From assembly GCA_029204225.1 (NCBI GenBank), contig CM055101.1, forward strand, positions 7,873,316 through 7,937,315: DNA of 64,000 bases. The letters are read 5' to 3'. Both the position numbers and the translations under genes were made by a program. Shown one piece after another: positions 1-9,576 of the stretch. The notes under the pieces are model-generated. The model saw only the letters and a program-made list of their open reading frames with translations. It had not been told where the DNA came from and ran no database searches. This DNA comes from Diphasiastrum complanatum. Its lineage: Eukaryota; Streptophyta; Lycopodiopsida; Lycopodiales; Lycopodiaceae. The number at the start of each line of letters is the position of its first letter. Position 1 is the stretch's first letter.

Positions 1-1465
1 ATAGATCTTGACCCAAAGAGGGGTACGCTCATGGGACCACATAAGACATTGTGAATCAGTGTCAAAATGGACTTTGCTCTCCTAGCTTGTCCTCTTGAGA
101 ATTTTGTTCTAGGTAGTTTCCCTAGTAAACAATTTTCATAGACAATCAGATTAGCTGTAGTAACAACATTGATATTCATATCCTTGAGAATTTTGTTATG
201 ATACATGTACAAGATTGAACGCATGTTTAAGTGATCGTCTTTGATGCCAAACATGAGCATCAAAATTACTCACAATAAGTGCATAATCGTGACTCAAGAT
301 ATACAAATTTCCTTCTTTGTGTGCAAAGAGGATTTCATTAGAGTTCCCATAAAAAATAGTACATCGGCTCGCAGTAAACAAAGCTCTATAGTCTTGATCA
401 CTGATCTTGCTAATAGATAATAATTTTTTTGTTAATTTGGGTATGTAAAGTACAACATTTAGTTGTCTAGTGATGTTGTTAGGGAATTGGAGTCGAATGG
501 AGCCTTGGCCTTCAACCTTGTGTGAACTTGAGTCGCCGAAGAAAATGCATTTTGAATCTGTTGTTGTGAGAGTAAAAAATAGGTTCTTACATGGTGTCAT
601 GTATTGTGAAGCCCTTGAATCAAGATACCATTGGCATCTCTACTTGGTCTTGTACCATCAGCGCCTTGTCCTCTTCTTGTGGATTTTTGACAATGTCAGA
701 GCCTCTCTCTTGGTGCTGCTGCATTTTCTTCCTCGCTTCATTGTGCTTCAAGATATGACAATCCTTAATGTCGTGGTTTGATCTTTTGCAATATCTGCAA
801 AAGAGTTTGGTCTTGGATATTGATGTTGATTGTGCTGTTGTTGTTGTTGTTGCGTTGAGGCTGGCTGCTCCGCCTTCGTCTTCTTGTCCTTGAAGTTTTT
901 TTTCTTGGACTGATGCTTATTAGAGTACAGTGCCATTTACTTGGTACCCATTGTGGATAAGCTTTTTCTCCTGACTTCTTCTTGCAAAAGACTTGCTGTC
1001 AGCTTCTGGAGAGACAGCGCATGAGTATTGCTCAAAAGCAATACTAGGTTGTCATAAGATTGGCAAGAAGAGACATTGTTGAGTCTTCTTCTGAAATAGG
1101 GGAACCTATGGTAGCAAGTTGATTCAACAACTATTTGAATTTGTTTAGGTGATCCCTGACTGAGGTGCCTTCGCTCATTTTGAGAGTAAGTACCTTCTTC
1201 CTCACAAAGAGGCGATACTTGTTAGGATATTCCACGCTTCTTTGGAGGTGGTGCTATTTGATACATGAGCAATCTAAGTATCCTTCAGATTTAGGGATAC
1301 AATGGCGAGTGCTCTGCCATCCTTTGCTTCCCATGCTAGGAGCAAATTAGGTTCTGTCGGTTTGGTTTTTAAACCGTTGATGTATCTCCAAAGCTCCTTC
1401 TCGATCAAGATCATCTTGAACTTCCACATGTGGAAGTCATCTCTGTTGAACTTGTTGATCAAGCG
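1..1465 (-). pseudogene. Copia element B, copy 1: gag-protease-pre-integrase remnant
   Basis: Reading on the minus strand from about 1462 down: a Gag N-terminus (NRDDFHMWKFKM, DUF4219-like), a degraded UBN2 gag region, a Gln-rich stretch, and an intact CCHC zinc knuckle (CRYCKRSNHDIKDC, about 758-799) in a different frame from the Gln-rich part, so a frameshift separates them. At 600-196 come the protease C-terminal half (VLYIPKLTKKLLSISKISDQ) and the pre-integrase domain (HVWHQR). The integrase start (GKLPRTKF) runs off the window edge. Same family as 38511-41738 on the other strand. Copia Gag-Pol makes virus-like particles and the replication enzymes; this copy is inactive (frameshifts; truncated by the window). 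Confidence 0.85.
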
Positions 1466-1598
1466 GATCTCTGAGATTGAATCTTATATTGTAATCGAGT
1501 AGCAGAGATAAAACATCAATAGAATGAACTAGCTCTATAAAACAAGAACATATGAAGTTCTATTGTAAATCCTAGACTCTAGTAATCCAATAAATCAA

Positions 1599-2781
1599 TG
1601 TTGGGGAATGGAGATGCCAACAGGATGAAAGACAATTATGAAATGATGAAAGCACAGTGATAACTATGTTAATAGAATCGTGGATTACTTAGAAAATGGA
1701 GATTGCGAGCTATTTTTTTGTGTTGAATAAGATTATCAATGTAGAAGTCTTAGACTGCCGTGAAATAGAGATTGCAGAAACGATTAGGTGTCTGGGACAA
1801 CCATGCTATTCTCTAATGCTGATAACCTAATATGAAGAGAATGTAGAAATAATTTAGGCATCAGAGATAAACATACATTTCTCTAATAATGATGTTGGCG
1901 TAAGATGAGTGAGAGATAATTTCACTCAACAAGAATGCAAAGATGTTAAACAATAACGAATCCATATAATAATGTTGTAACACAACAGATCACAATACAA
2001 TTGCACTGATGAGTGCGTGATCCTATTTAAAGACTCAGATCAATTGCTCACGTTATGAATAATATATATATCTCTCTCTATAATCACCAGTTACTAGAAG
2101 ATCTGTTTTGGTCGTTTGATCTCTGCTGGAGTATACACATGCATCTACACATCATACACTCATCTCATCTCTTCTTCAATTGCTCATTTACATATATAAC
2201 AACTGGAAGATCTTGCATTATTGTAGCTTTACATTTACAAGATCGCTTAACAGCTGATTAACTAACTAATTAGAACAATTGTTATTGGAGCATAAAGACA
2301 TAGACAGTCTATACTTGGAATCCTATGTATTTTTGTAGAGTGGCACATTTTTCACCTGTGTGGAATCCTGTGTAAAAATCCAGAGTTGTATTTTTTGTCT
2401 TTTTGTTGCCTGTGTGGAATCCCATGTAAAAATGCAGTGTCGCATTTTTCATAATTGTCGCTTGTCAGAAACTGCATGTAAAAATGCAGTGTCACATTTT
2501 TGGAAGTGCTTGAAATGGCCTAAAAAACTGACTTAGCACAAAGTGTCAAAAAACACTTAGCTATTCAGGATGGCTCGAAGGTGGAAAGGCGACAGTGTCG
2601 GGTGTCGGGTTTTTTGCCTATCCGAATTTGGGAAGAAAAATACAGACTATAGCGATAATCAGTCTAAAAATATAGAATGTCGAAAAACAGTCTATTTTCT
2701 GCAGGTTTCATTTGAAAGAGTAAAATTGAGAGAAGGAAGAAGACTTGTTGGGATGAGTAGGAGTTAGATTAAATTCCAGCA
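1599..2781 (-). repeat. LTR of copia B, copy 1 (5' LTR)
   Basis: About 1183 bp. On the minus strand it starts TGCTGGAATTT and ends CCCCAACA; the homologous LTR at 41739-42913 (1175 bp) starts TGTTGGAATTT and ends TCCAACA. Repeated AAATGYGACACTGCA-type motifs fill its centre. The outer edge abuts CATTG (2782-2786), the reverse complement of the CAATG found outside the other B LTR, so this is a target-site duplication. Gag of B lies directly inside it. No canonical tRNA-Met site is visible after its inner edge; 1466-1598 is short leader sequence. Confidence 0.85.
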
Positions 2782-2786
2782 CATTG
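2782..2786. other. Target-site duplication of element B (CATTG)
   Basis: CATTG directly outside the B LTR. The same five bases lie at 36672-36676 and, as CAATG, at 42914-42918 outside the opposite LTR of the second copy. They mark where B entered the protease-coding part of element A. Confidence 0.75.
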
Positions 2787-3933
2787 CTTTGAATTGAACA
2801 AGGCTCTACAGTCCTGATCAGTGAACTTGTTGACTGACAATAAACTTTTGGTCAGTTTGAGTACGTAAAGTACATCCTTGAGCAAGGTCATTTTACCATT
2901 TGGAAGATAAAGACGAATAGATCCTTTGACTTCAATTTGCAGTGCACTTGACATACTTCAAATCTGCTGGTGTGAGGTCTTTGAATAAGGACTTACATGA
3001 AGTCATGTGCTGAGAAGCACCAGAATCGAGATACCAATCCAATGCATCTCTAATGGGTTCGTCTTGTATCATTAACAGAGTTGAGTCTTCATGAGAGGTT
3101 CTGGCATAATCATATCCTCCATCCTGCTACATCTTTTTTGCTTCGTTATGCTTGAGAACTCGACAATCCTTGATGTCGTGGTTGGTTCTCTTGTAGTACT
3201 TGCATAAGAGTCTGGTCTTAGGCTTTTGATGTTGTCGATTGTGCGGTTGGGATTGTTGGTCTAAATCTGTTTGCTTAACTTTTGTCTTCTTGTCCTTCAA
3301 AGATTTCTTCTTCAGGAGCTATTGCTTATTTGAATAGAGTGACTGTCTTCGAATTCGATGTAAATAAGATTTTCCTTCTTACTTCTTCCTATAATAAACT
3401 TGCTGTCACCTTTTGTAGAGACAGGTCAAGAGCATTGCTAAGTAGCAGTACTAGATTGTCGTAAGAGGGAGGAAGACTGGACAGAAAAGACATGTTAGCA
3501 TCTTCGTCCAATACTGGAAAACCTACTACAACTAATTGATTGAGTAGTTGTTTGAATTTGTTAAGATGATCAGTGAATGAGGTTGCTTCACTCATCTTGA
3601 GTGACAGGAACTTCGTTCTCAAGAAGAGACGAGTCGATGCATCTGTTGTTTCATATAGGCCAGTAAGAATGTCCCATGCCTCTTTGGAGATGGAACAATT
3701 AGCTACATGAGCTATTTGTGAATCTTTAAAATTCAAAGATACAATGCCAAGAGCTTTGCCATTCTTAGCTTCCTAGGCGGTCAACATGTCGAATTTAGCT
3801 GGCTTGGCTATTAAACCGTTGACGTATCCCCAGAGTTCTTCTTTTGTATTATCTTCATCTTGAGCTTCCACATGTGGAAGTCATCACCATTGAACCTGTT
3901 GATCAAGCAGATTTCTGAAGATGTTCTTTCCAT
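2787..3933 (-). pseudogene. Copia element A, copy 1: gag-protease fragment
   Basis: Minus-strand Gag from an ATG at 3933 (Gag motif RFNGDDFHMWKLKM), then a UBN2 region (3736-3389, SISKEAWDILTGLYET), a decayed zinc knuckle near 3170-3215 (CKYYKRTNHDIKDC, second Cys replaced by Tyr), and the C-terminal half of the protease (2954-2787, GSIRLYLPNGKMTLLKDVLY). The protease breaks off where LTR B begins. In-frame stops and frameshifts are present. The matching copy is 36677-37822, with the rest of the reading frame at 42919-43680. Confidence 0.85.
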
Positions 3934-3990
3934 GATGAATGATCTAAGTATAGTAAACAGTCACGAAAATTAATATTAGTTTGGAATGAT

Positions 3991-4003
3991 GGCTCTGATA
4001 CCA
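3991..4003 (-). other. Primer-binding site of element A (tRNA-iMet type)
   Basis: GGCTCTGATACCA on the plus strand is the reverse complement of TGGTATCAGAGCC, the usual copia primer site for initiator tRNA-Met. It lies between gag of A and the LTR A edge at 4006, with a two-base spacer. Confidence 0.8.
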
Positions 4004-4005
4004 CC

Positions 4006-4102
4006 TGTTGGGTGCTCTAATACCACTGTTGGATGCCTCTCGAAGAGATTAGGTGTGGAATAGAAAACAGAGCTCCAACATAGAGAACTTTAACAGGAGC
4101 TT
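4006..4102 (-). repeat. Inner end of LTR A, copy 1, interrupted by element C
   Basis: Starts TGTTGGGTGCTC next to the primer-binding site and is cut at 4102 by LTR C. The five bases at 4098-4102 (AGCTT) recur at 15494-15498, beyond the far LTR of C, where the LTR A sequence should resume. Confidence 0.65.
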
Positions 4103-5088
4103 TGATGACGAATTTGCCTGTGCAGTCGTAGTCGCAATCGCAAAATAGTCGCAAAAACAAAACAATCGATTCAATGCACTTCTGACGGAGTTCAGATGCG
4201 ATCGCTGGACATTGCCAGCTGAATCACTCCCAAAGTCCTCCAAAATGTAGTCAGGCACTGTTGATCTACGTTTATAGATTAATATAGCATTCAACAAATA
4301 TTCAACCAATGTGCGAAATTAAATGAATGAGAGAATCAAACACACAAATAACAACAGACACATTTGCATTCAAGATTATACATTGTAAAATGACATGTGC
4401 TCAATGGCTACAAGATCATCTATTAGTTTTTTCTCTGATTCTTCAAGCACTGCATGCAGATCCACACAGTGCGTTGGCATGAGAGAAATACAGTTCTCTC
4501 ATGAGTAATTGTCTCACTTACTAGCGGACTGTTGGATCTTCAGATCCTAGACATAATTGTCTCGCATGCAAGCAGACATGTATTTTGTATTTTTGTCTTC
4601 TTGCTTACTACCATCAGACTGGTTTTCTATATCTGTATATCTACCAAGTATCATCCAATAAGTATATAGTCATCTTGTGTAACTTTTAGATTAAAGTAAT
4701 TAAACATCTACAACTAATCAAGAAATTACAAGAGTGGCAGATTAGCCATGACCTAGTGTGTATCTACTGATGTCATGCCATCAAATCATATATCCGTACT
4801 TCTAGGTACTTGTATGATCTTGCTGGCACTCTTTGGAGTGTGAGGGCAGAAAAGAGTTTCGCGACGTTTTTCGTGTCGCATCGTTTATTTCATTTCCGTC
4901 GTCTGACTTTTTCGTGTTGGACCGCAAAAGATTCTCGTTCACAAATCTTTCACGTTCGTGTCCTCTCGTCAGGTGTTACGAATCTTTTGTGTTTCGTGTC
5001 TCTTGACTTTCGTGTTCGTGAACATTTTCGTCAGGCAGAGGGCTGAAAGCTAGCAAGGCTTTGTAAACAGAAACGTTTTGTTTCTTCA
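4103..5088 (-). repeat. LTR C, copy 1, 3' LTR (986 bp)
   Basis: On the plus strand it runs TGATGACGAATTT...TTTCTTCA, so the minus-strand LTR begins TGAAGAAAC and ends TCATCA. The same LTR occurs at 14524-15493 and, split, at 35364-35820 plus 37993-38509; a truncated piece is at 45711-45878. Here it follows the RNase H of C on the minus strand, preceded by a purine run (GAGAGAGAAC). It is therefore the 3' LTR. Confidence 0.85.
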
Positions 5089-5099
5089 GTTCTCTCTCA

Positions 5100-6140
5100 A
5101 ATCATGATAGCTTTACGATCCCAAGATCGCTCCTCTGTCTCTCAAAAAGTCCTTTGTCCAGGGCTTTGGTGAAGATGTTGGCAACCATATCTTTCGTTTC
5201 GATGAAGGTGATCTGCAGCATCTTCTTCTCAATTAGATCCTTATCAAGTGATACTTGATCACAATGTGCTTTGTTCTCAAATGGAACATGAGATCTTTTG
5301 TCAGATGTATTGCAGAGGTGTTATCCATCTGCAAGACCAGAGGCTCATTCCCTGTTTCGCCCAATTTGTCCAGGAACTGCGTTAGCCAGATTATCTCGTT
5401 GGCCATCTTTGCTGCTGCAACGTACTCTGCTTTGCAGGATGACTGGGCCACAATGGTCTGCTTATTGCTGACCCAGAGGACTGCTACTCCTGATGCGATG
5501 GTGCATCCTCCTGAGACGCTTTTATAGTTGTCCTTAAGGGATGCCCAGCTAGCATCATTGTAGGAAAGCATCCTGAAATCTGCATTACAACAATAACACA
5601 AGCCATCATCCCTCGTTAATTGAAGATATTGCAAAATGTGTTTTGCAATCTTCCAATGTGTTGAGCCTAGATTCATGTAGAATTGGCTCATCCTGAATAC
5701 TGCATAAGCAGTATCAGGACGTGTGTTGTTTGCAAGGTACCTCAGTGATCCCATTAGCTTCCTATAAGGTGTGAGCTGCATCTGTTCTCTCTCTTTCTCA
5801 GCCTTTGGACAGTCATCGTTTGTCAGCACCGTCCCTGCGAGCATTGGAGTATTTGCTCCTTTGTAGTTCAACATCCCGAAATCCTCTAGGATCTTCTGGG
5901 TGTATCTGGACTGGTGAAGGTATAACTTACCTCCCTCATAGTTCCTTTCAATTTGCAGGCCAAGGTAGCACCTGGCTTCTCCCAGATCCACGATCTCGAA
6001 ATGTTTTGAGATGTCTCCTTTCACTTCAGCAATCAGCTGCTCATTCTTGCAAAGTATCAGATTGTCGTCCACATACACAGCCACATGATCTTGTTGGCAT
6101 TGGCAACATTGGAAAACCTGGAGATACATTAGTTGGACAT
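5100..6140 (-). pseudogene. Copia element C, copy 1: reverse transcriptase and RNase H
   Basis: Minus-strand Pol C-terminus. RT part: AVYVDDNLILCKN (the YVDD catalytic motif) and YLGLQIERN near 6080-5950, then MGSLRYLANNTRPDTAYAV. RNase H part: DASWASLKDNYKSVSGG, QSSCKAEYVAAAKMANEIIW and QMDNTSAIHL. A frameshift near 5233 precedes the terminal motif AIFTKALDKGLFE-like region that runs to about 5110. The 5' side (earlier RT, integrase) is missing because the sequence switches at 6130-6140 to a plus-strand RT of another element (J). Confidence 0.88.
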
Positions 6141-7338
6141 TAAGACAACATTTTTGAATGGGCAGCTTTTTGAAGAAGTATACATGAGGCAACCCGAAGG
6201 CTATGATAAAGGAGGAGGACTGGTATGCAAGCTGAAACGCTCTTTATATGGGCTAAAACAATCTTCGAGGATGTGGTATGAGCGAATTGAAGTTTTCTTT
6301 CGAAAAGATGGTTTCTTGAAATGTCTTTCTGATCTTAGCATTATTTACAAGTCATGTTCAGGATCTATCATCATCATAACATTATACATAGATGACATGA
6401 TCACGTTCAGTAATGACTTAGAAATGATGGCAGGCTGTAAATTGAAGTTAAGAAATCAATTTGAAATAAAAGATTTGGAGAACATACATTATTGTCTAGG
6501 GATAGAAGTTAAAAGGAATAGAGAAAAAGGGTTGATTGGCATTAGTCAAGGAAAATACATCAGAGACGTGATCAGGAAATTCAAGATGGGGGATTGCAAT
6601 CCTATGAGCACTCCTATAGAACTTGGAATAAGGTTAAGCAAGGACATGTGTCCTACAGGTGAGGACGACAGAGATGGAATGTGCAATTGTCCATATAGCA
6701 GTTTGATAGGTTCATTAATGTATGCTATGGTCTGTACCAGACCAGACATAGCTACTGCTATTGGAAAACTCAGTCAGTACTCGTCAAATCCAGGAAAGGA
6801 ACATTGGAACGTAGCAAAGAGAGTTCTACGCTACCTAAAAGGAACTGATGGATTGGGGATAATCTATAGAGGGAGCATAGCTGAAACCACATGTTATACG
6901 GATTTTTATTGGGGGGGAGATATTGACAATCGCAAATCCACCAGCAAATATGTCTTCATGAAAGCTGGTGGAGCAATCATTTGGGCAAGCTTGAAGCAAA
7001 GATCAGTGACCCTATCCTCTACAGAGGCGAAGTTTGTGGGACTATGCCAAGCCACTAGAGAATACATCTGGTTAATCAATATGTGCAAAGAATCAGGGAT
7101 CAGTGACAAAGGTTTCACCATATTCACTGACAACCAAGGATCAATCCATTTATGTAGGAACGGAGGTTTTCATAAGCGCAACAAACATATCAGTCTGCAA
7201 AGACTTGGTTCAATCTGGTTTTGTCAATTTGAATTATTGTAGAATTGAGGATATGATAGCAGACATAATGACCAAGTGTTTAAGTAGAAATAAGTTCATA
7301 AGATGGGACTTGAAAATGTAGATGATGCTTTGACATAG
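6133..7338 (+). pseudogene. Copia element J, copy 1: reverse transcriptase and RNase H
   Basis: Begins inside RT at the LDIKTTFLNG motif (TTG at 6133, so no true start) and reads EEVYMRQPEGY, KLKRSLYGLKQSSRMWYERI, then LYIDDMITFS (YIDD in place of the usual YVDD), HYCLGIEVKRN and MYAMVCTRPDIATAIG. RNase H shows YTDFYWGGDIDNRKST, SSTEAKFVGLCQATREYIW and FTDNQGSIHLC. A frameshift near 7190-7240 precedes the terminal segment (DIMTKCLSRNKF...LENVDDALT, stop 7336-7338). It has fewer lesions than C. It is head-to-head with C RT. Confidence 0.88.
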
Positions 7339-7355
7339 TTGAATGAGTTGGAGTT

Positions 7356-7664
7356 TGTTGGAATAGACATCCAATATGCCAAAGCACATGTCATATGAGT
7401 GGATTTAGTTAGTTAGGATGTTGACATGGCATAGGCTACGTGGTTAAATGATTTCTTGGCAAGTATGTGAAGCATGGTCTTCTTGACCTGTGAAACAAGT
7501 TACTATATGTATAAGCTTTAATTAATGAGTACGTACGTTTTTCTGTCTCCTGCGCTATTGTTCAAGCATCTATCATCTTTCGAATGGTCTGATTTCTTTG
7601 TAATTAATTCTTTGTAATCGTTGCCATTGTTCTGTGAAAGCTGTCAGGATTGGAAATTCCAATA
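7356..7664 (+). repeat. LTR J, copy 1 (3' LTR, 309 bp)
   Basis: Starts TGTTGGAATAG after J RNase H and ends ATTCCAATA (expected CA end changed to TA). The inverted copy at 33423-33731 is also 309 bp. The flank on the far side is coding block U in both copies. Confidence 0.75.
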
Positions 7665-7810
7665 CGGCGCCTCTTCCTCAATAGTCCCAACTCTTTATGT
7701 CTGCTGCCAAACACTTCACAAATTGTGCATAAGAAAATTTTCTCCATGGAATCCGTACCATTTAGCGTGCTTCAATCAAAGCAAAAGATTTGACTAACAT
7801 ATCATGTTCA
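7665..7810 (-). pseudogene. Fragment of unidentified reading frame U, copy 1
   Basis: Minus-strand reading matches the end of the longer copy at 32870-33420: motifs VRIPWRKFSYAQFVKCWQQ and GTIEEEAP. Homology stops at 7810; 7811-7860 matches neither U nor V. No family is recognised. Confidence 0.45.
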
Positions 7811-7860
7811 GCTACGTATCTCATGGCAGGTACCGAATTGATCTGGTAGCATCGAAGGGA

Positions 7861-8346
7861 AGTTGTTTCTAACTCTAAATCAGTTTCTTCCCGAGTTACT
7901 CATCAGCAAATAATATACTTCGCTCCACTAACCCAATAACTAGACCATATTATACTTACAACCATGTAAATATTGCTTCTCTCATTTCGTATGCCCTCTT
8001 GTCTGTTCAACAACTGCATATTAAAGAGAAATTTCTCGAATATACATATGCTACCCTTTCACTAATTGTCCCTTCTGCTGAGATGTCTGAAATCTTGACT
8101 GAGGATAGTTGGTATGCACATCTTGTTAATAATACATTAATTGATATTCCCCTTGCACCAATCGGCATTTAAGGAATGGGTGGTTATCCAAATTTGTCAT
8201 TCCAAGAAGACTACAACCAGAAGAACAACTATTTTCTGGCAACAAAAGGACTGACATTGGAACAAGAAAATGAAGAGAATGAAGCCCGAGCCAAGGCAAT
8301 TTTCCACAGCAAGCCAGCTAGCCGAAAGCGACAAAGAAGGACATAA
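7861..8346 (+). pseudogene. Unidentified reading frame V, copy 1 (C-terminal part)
   Basis: Reads in the same frame as 43751-44544, with a deletion of roughly 60 bp after THQ and one nonsense change (CAA to TAA in the IGNQGMGG motif). Shared motifs include SLIVPSAEMS, EDSWYAHLVNN, LSFQED, NYFLATKGLTLEQENEENEA and a basic C-terminus SRKRQRRT that resembles a nuclear localisation signal. The two copies differ little at protein level in this part. I recognise no family. It is followed by a purine run and a TATA-bearing intergenic segment. Confidence 0.5.
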
Positions 8347-8542
8347 ATTAGATTGTTTGTGAGCCGCTGCACAATTGAGGAAGGGGATATGTGGAGTCTT
8401 ATGATCTCACATTATCCAAATTTTGTCATATATTGTAATTTTTTTTTGATTTCCATGTATATAAAATGTGCTATAGTGCCTAAATACATGTAAAGGCCTA
8501 TTTTGCACTTTGTAAATTCATATGTTGAGTAGAAGTTGCGAC
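8347..8542 (+). promoter_or_regulatory. Intergenic segment downstream of V, copy 1 (TATA box; possible LTR start)
   Basis: Contains a purine tract GAGGAAGGGGATA, then TGTGGAGTC, then TATATAAA at 8458-8465. It continues at 13636-13944 after the inserted element D. The uninterrupted equivalent is 44545-45053. It could be an LTR or a virus-like intergenic promoter; no tRNA primer site was found in it. Confidence 0.35.
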
Positions 8543-8547
8543 GTTCT
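8543..8547. other. Target-site duplication of element D (GTTCT, left)
   Basis: GTTCT at 8543-8547 and 13631-13635 flanks element D. The homologous uninterrupted locus has a single GTTCT at 44740-44744, giving a natural empty site. Confidence 0.92.
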
Positions 8548-9370
8548 TGTTGATTTCACACGTGTGGAGTGTCCACAACATGTACTTGTGATCTCCTAAG
8601 GTGTGTAGATCCACCAAGATCAAGACTAGATTGAGATTCAAGATCTATCTTTGATTCTATGGCAAAAACACACTACTACATGCATTCAATCACTTCCAAC
8701 TCTCACTCACACGTGTGAGAAGTGTTCCAAATGTAATCTAAGTAGAAACAAGCTGCTCTCCTTGGGTAGAGAGAGAAAATCATCAATAGCTCTCGGGTAG
8801 ATAGAGAAAACTAGAAAATCACTTACACGCAAAATCCACTCAATCTCAAAATCAATTAGATCCAAATGAGGAGTACAATGATACTAGTAGATTCATGAGC
8901 TAGCACTATGCTTAACTATGATTGGACCACACTTTGCCACCTCTTAATCCTATTGGACCATTGATCCATGCACCTCTAAATTCTATTGGACCATTTTCAA
9001 GCAAACCTCAAATTCTATTGGACCACTCATGGTTCCACCTCTAAATCCTATTGGACCTCTTAAAATTCATCAAACAAAAGCATTACACTTGTCTACACTC
9101 TAATTGGCACAATTTTGGCCTCTTACTCTATCTTGGCTCAATAGTGGCATTACAAGTGGAAATGGATAATTTGCCATCTATGCCAAATTTGACCCTATCA
9201 ACATCCTACACCTAAATGCTTGACTATGAAATTCTATGAGACCCCTATATCAAACATTTTTATTTACTTTACAATTCTCCACAAATGGGAACATCCTCCA
9301 CGCATGTGAGATTCACTTACAAACTTCTATCATAAAAAATACCAAGCTAGATTTTTGCCAATTTCTCACA
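8548..9370 (-). repeat. 3' LTR of element D (823 bp)
   Basis: Plus-strand edges TGTTGATTTCACACG and AATTTCTCACA. It carries the palindrome CACACGTGTG at 8557-8566 and repeated 'CTATTGGACCA' units around 8950-9060. Pairs with 12810-13630. Confidence 0.9.
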
Positions 9371-9382
9371 CCCCTCAAAAAA
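9371..9382 (-). other. Polypurine tract of element D
   Basis: Minus strand TTTTTTGAGGGG lies directly before the 3' LTR, the expected site of plus-strand priming. Confidence 0.6.
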
Positions 9383-9576
9383 TAGCTTGGAAAGGTACTA
9401 GATCACTTGAGAAGTTTTTAAATCTTTTTGAGTGGAACCTTTGGTATGCATAAGAAGTGAAGATCAGCCAAGGGATCCATCATAGCATCACCCTCACGAT
9501 ATCCATGATAAGATCTCTTTGGTAGAGATCTCTTGCCAATGCCTTTGAAAAGTGCTCCACCAATATGCCACCATGA

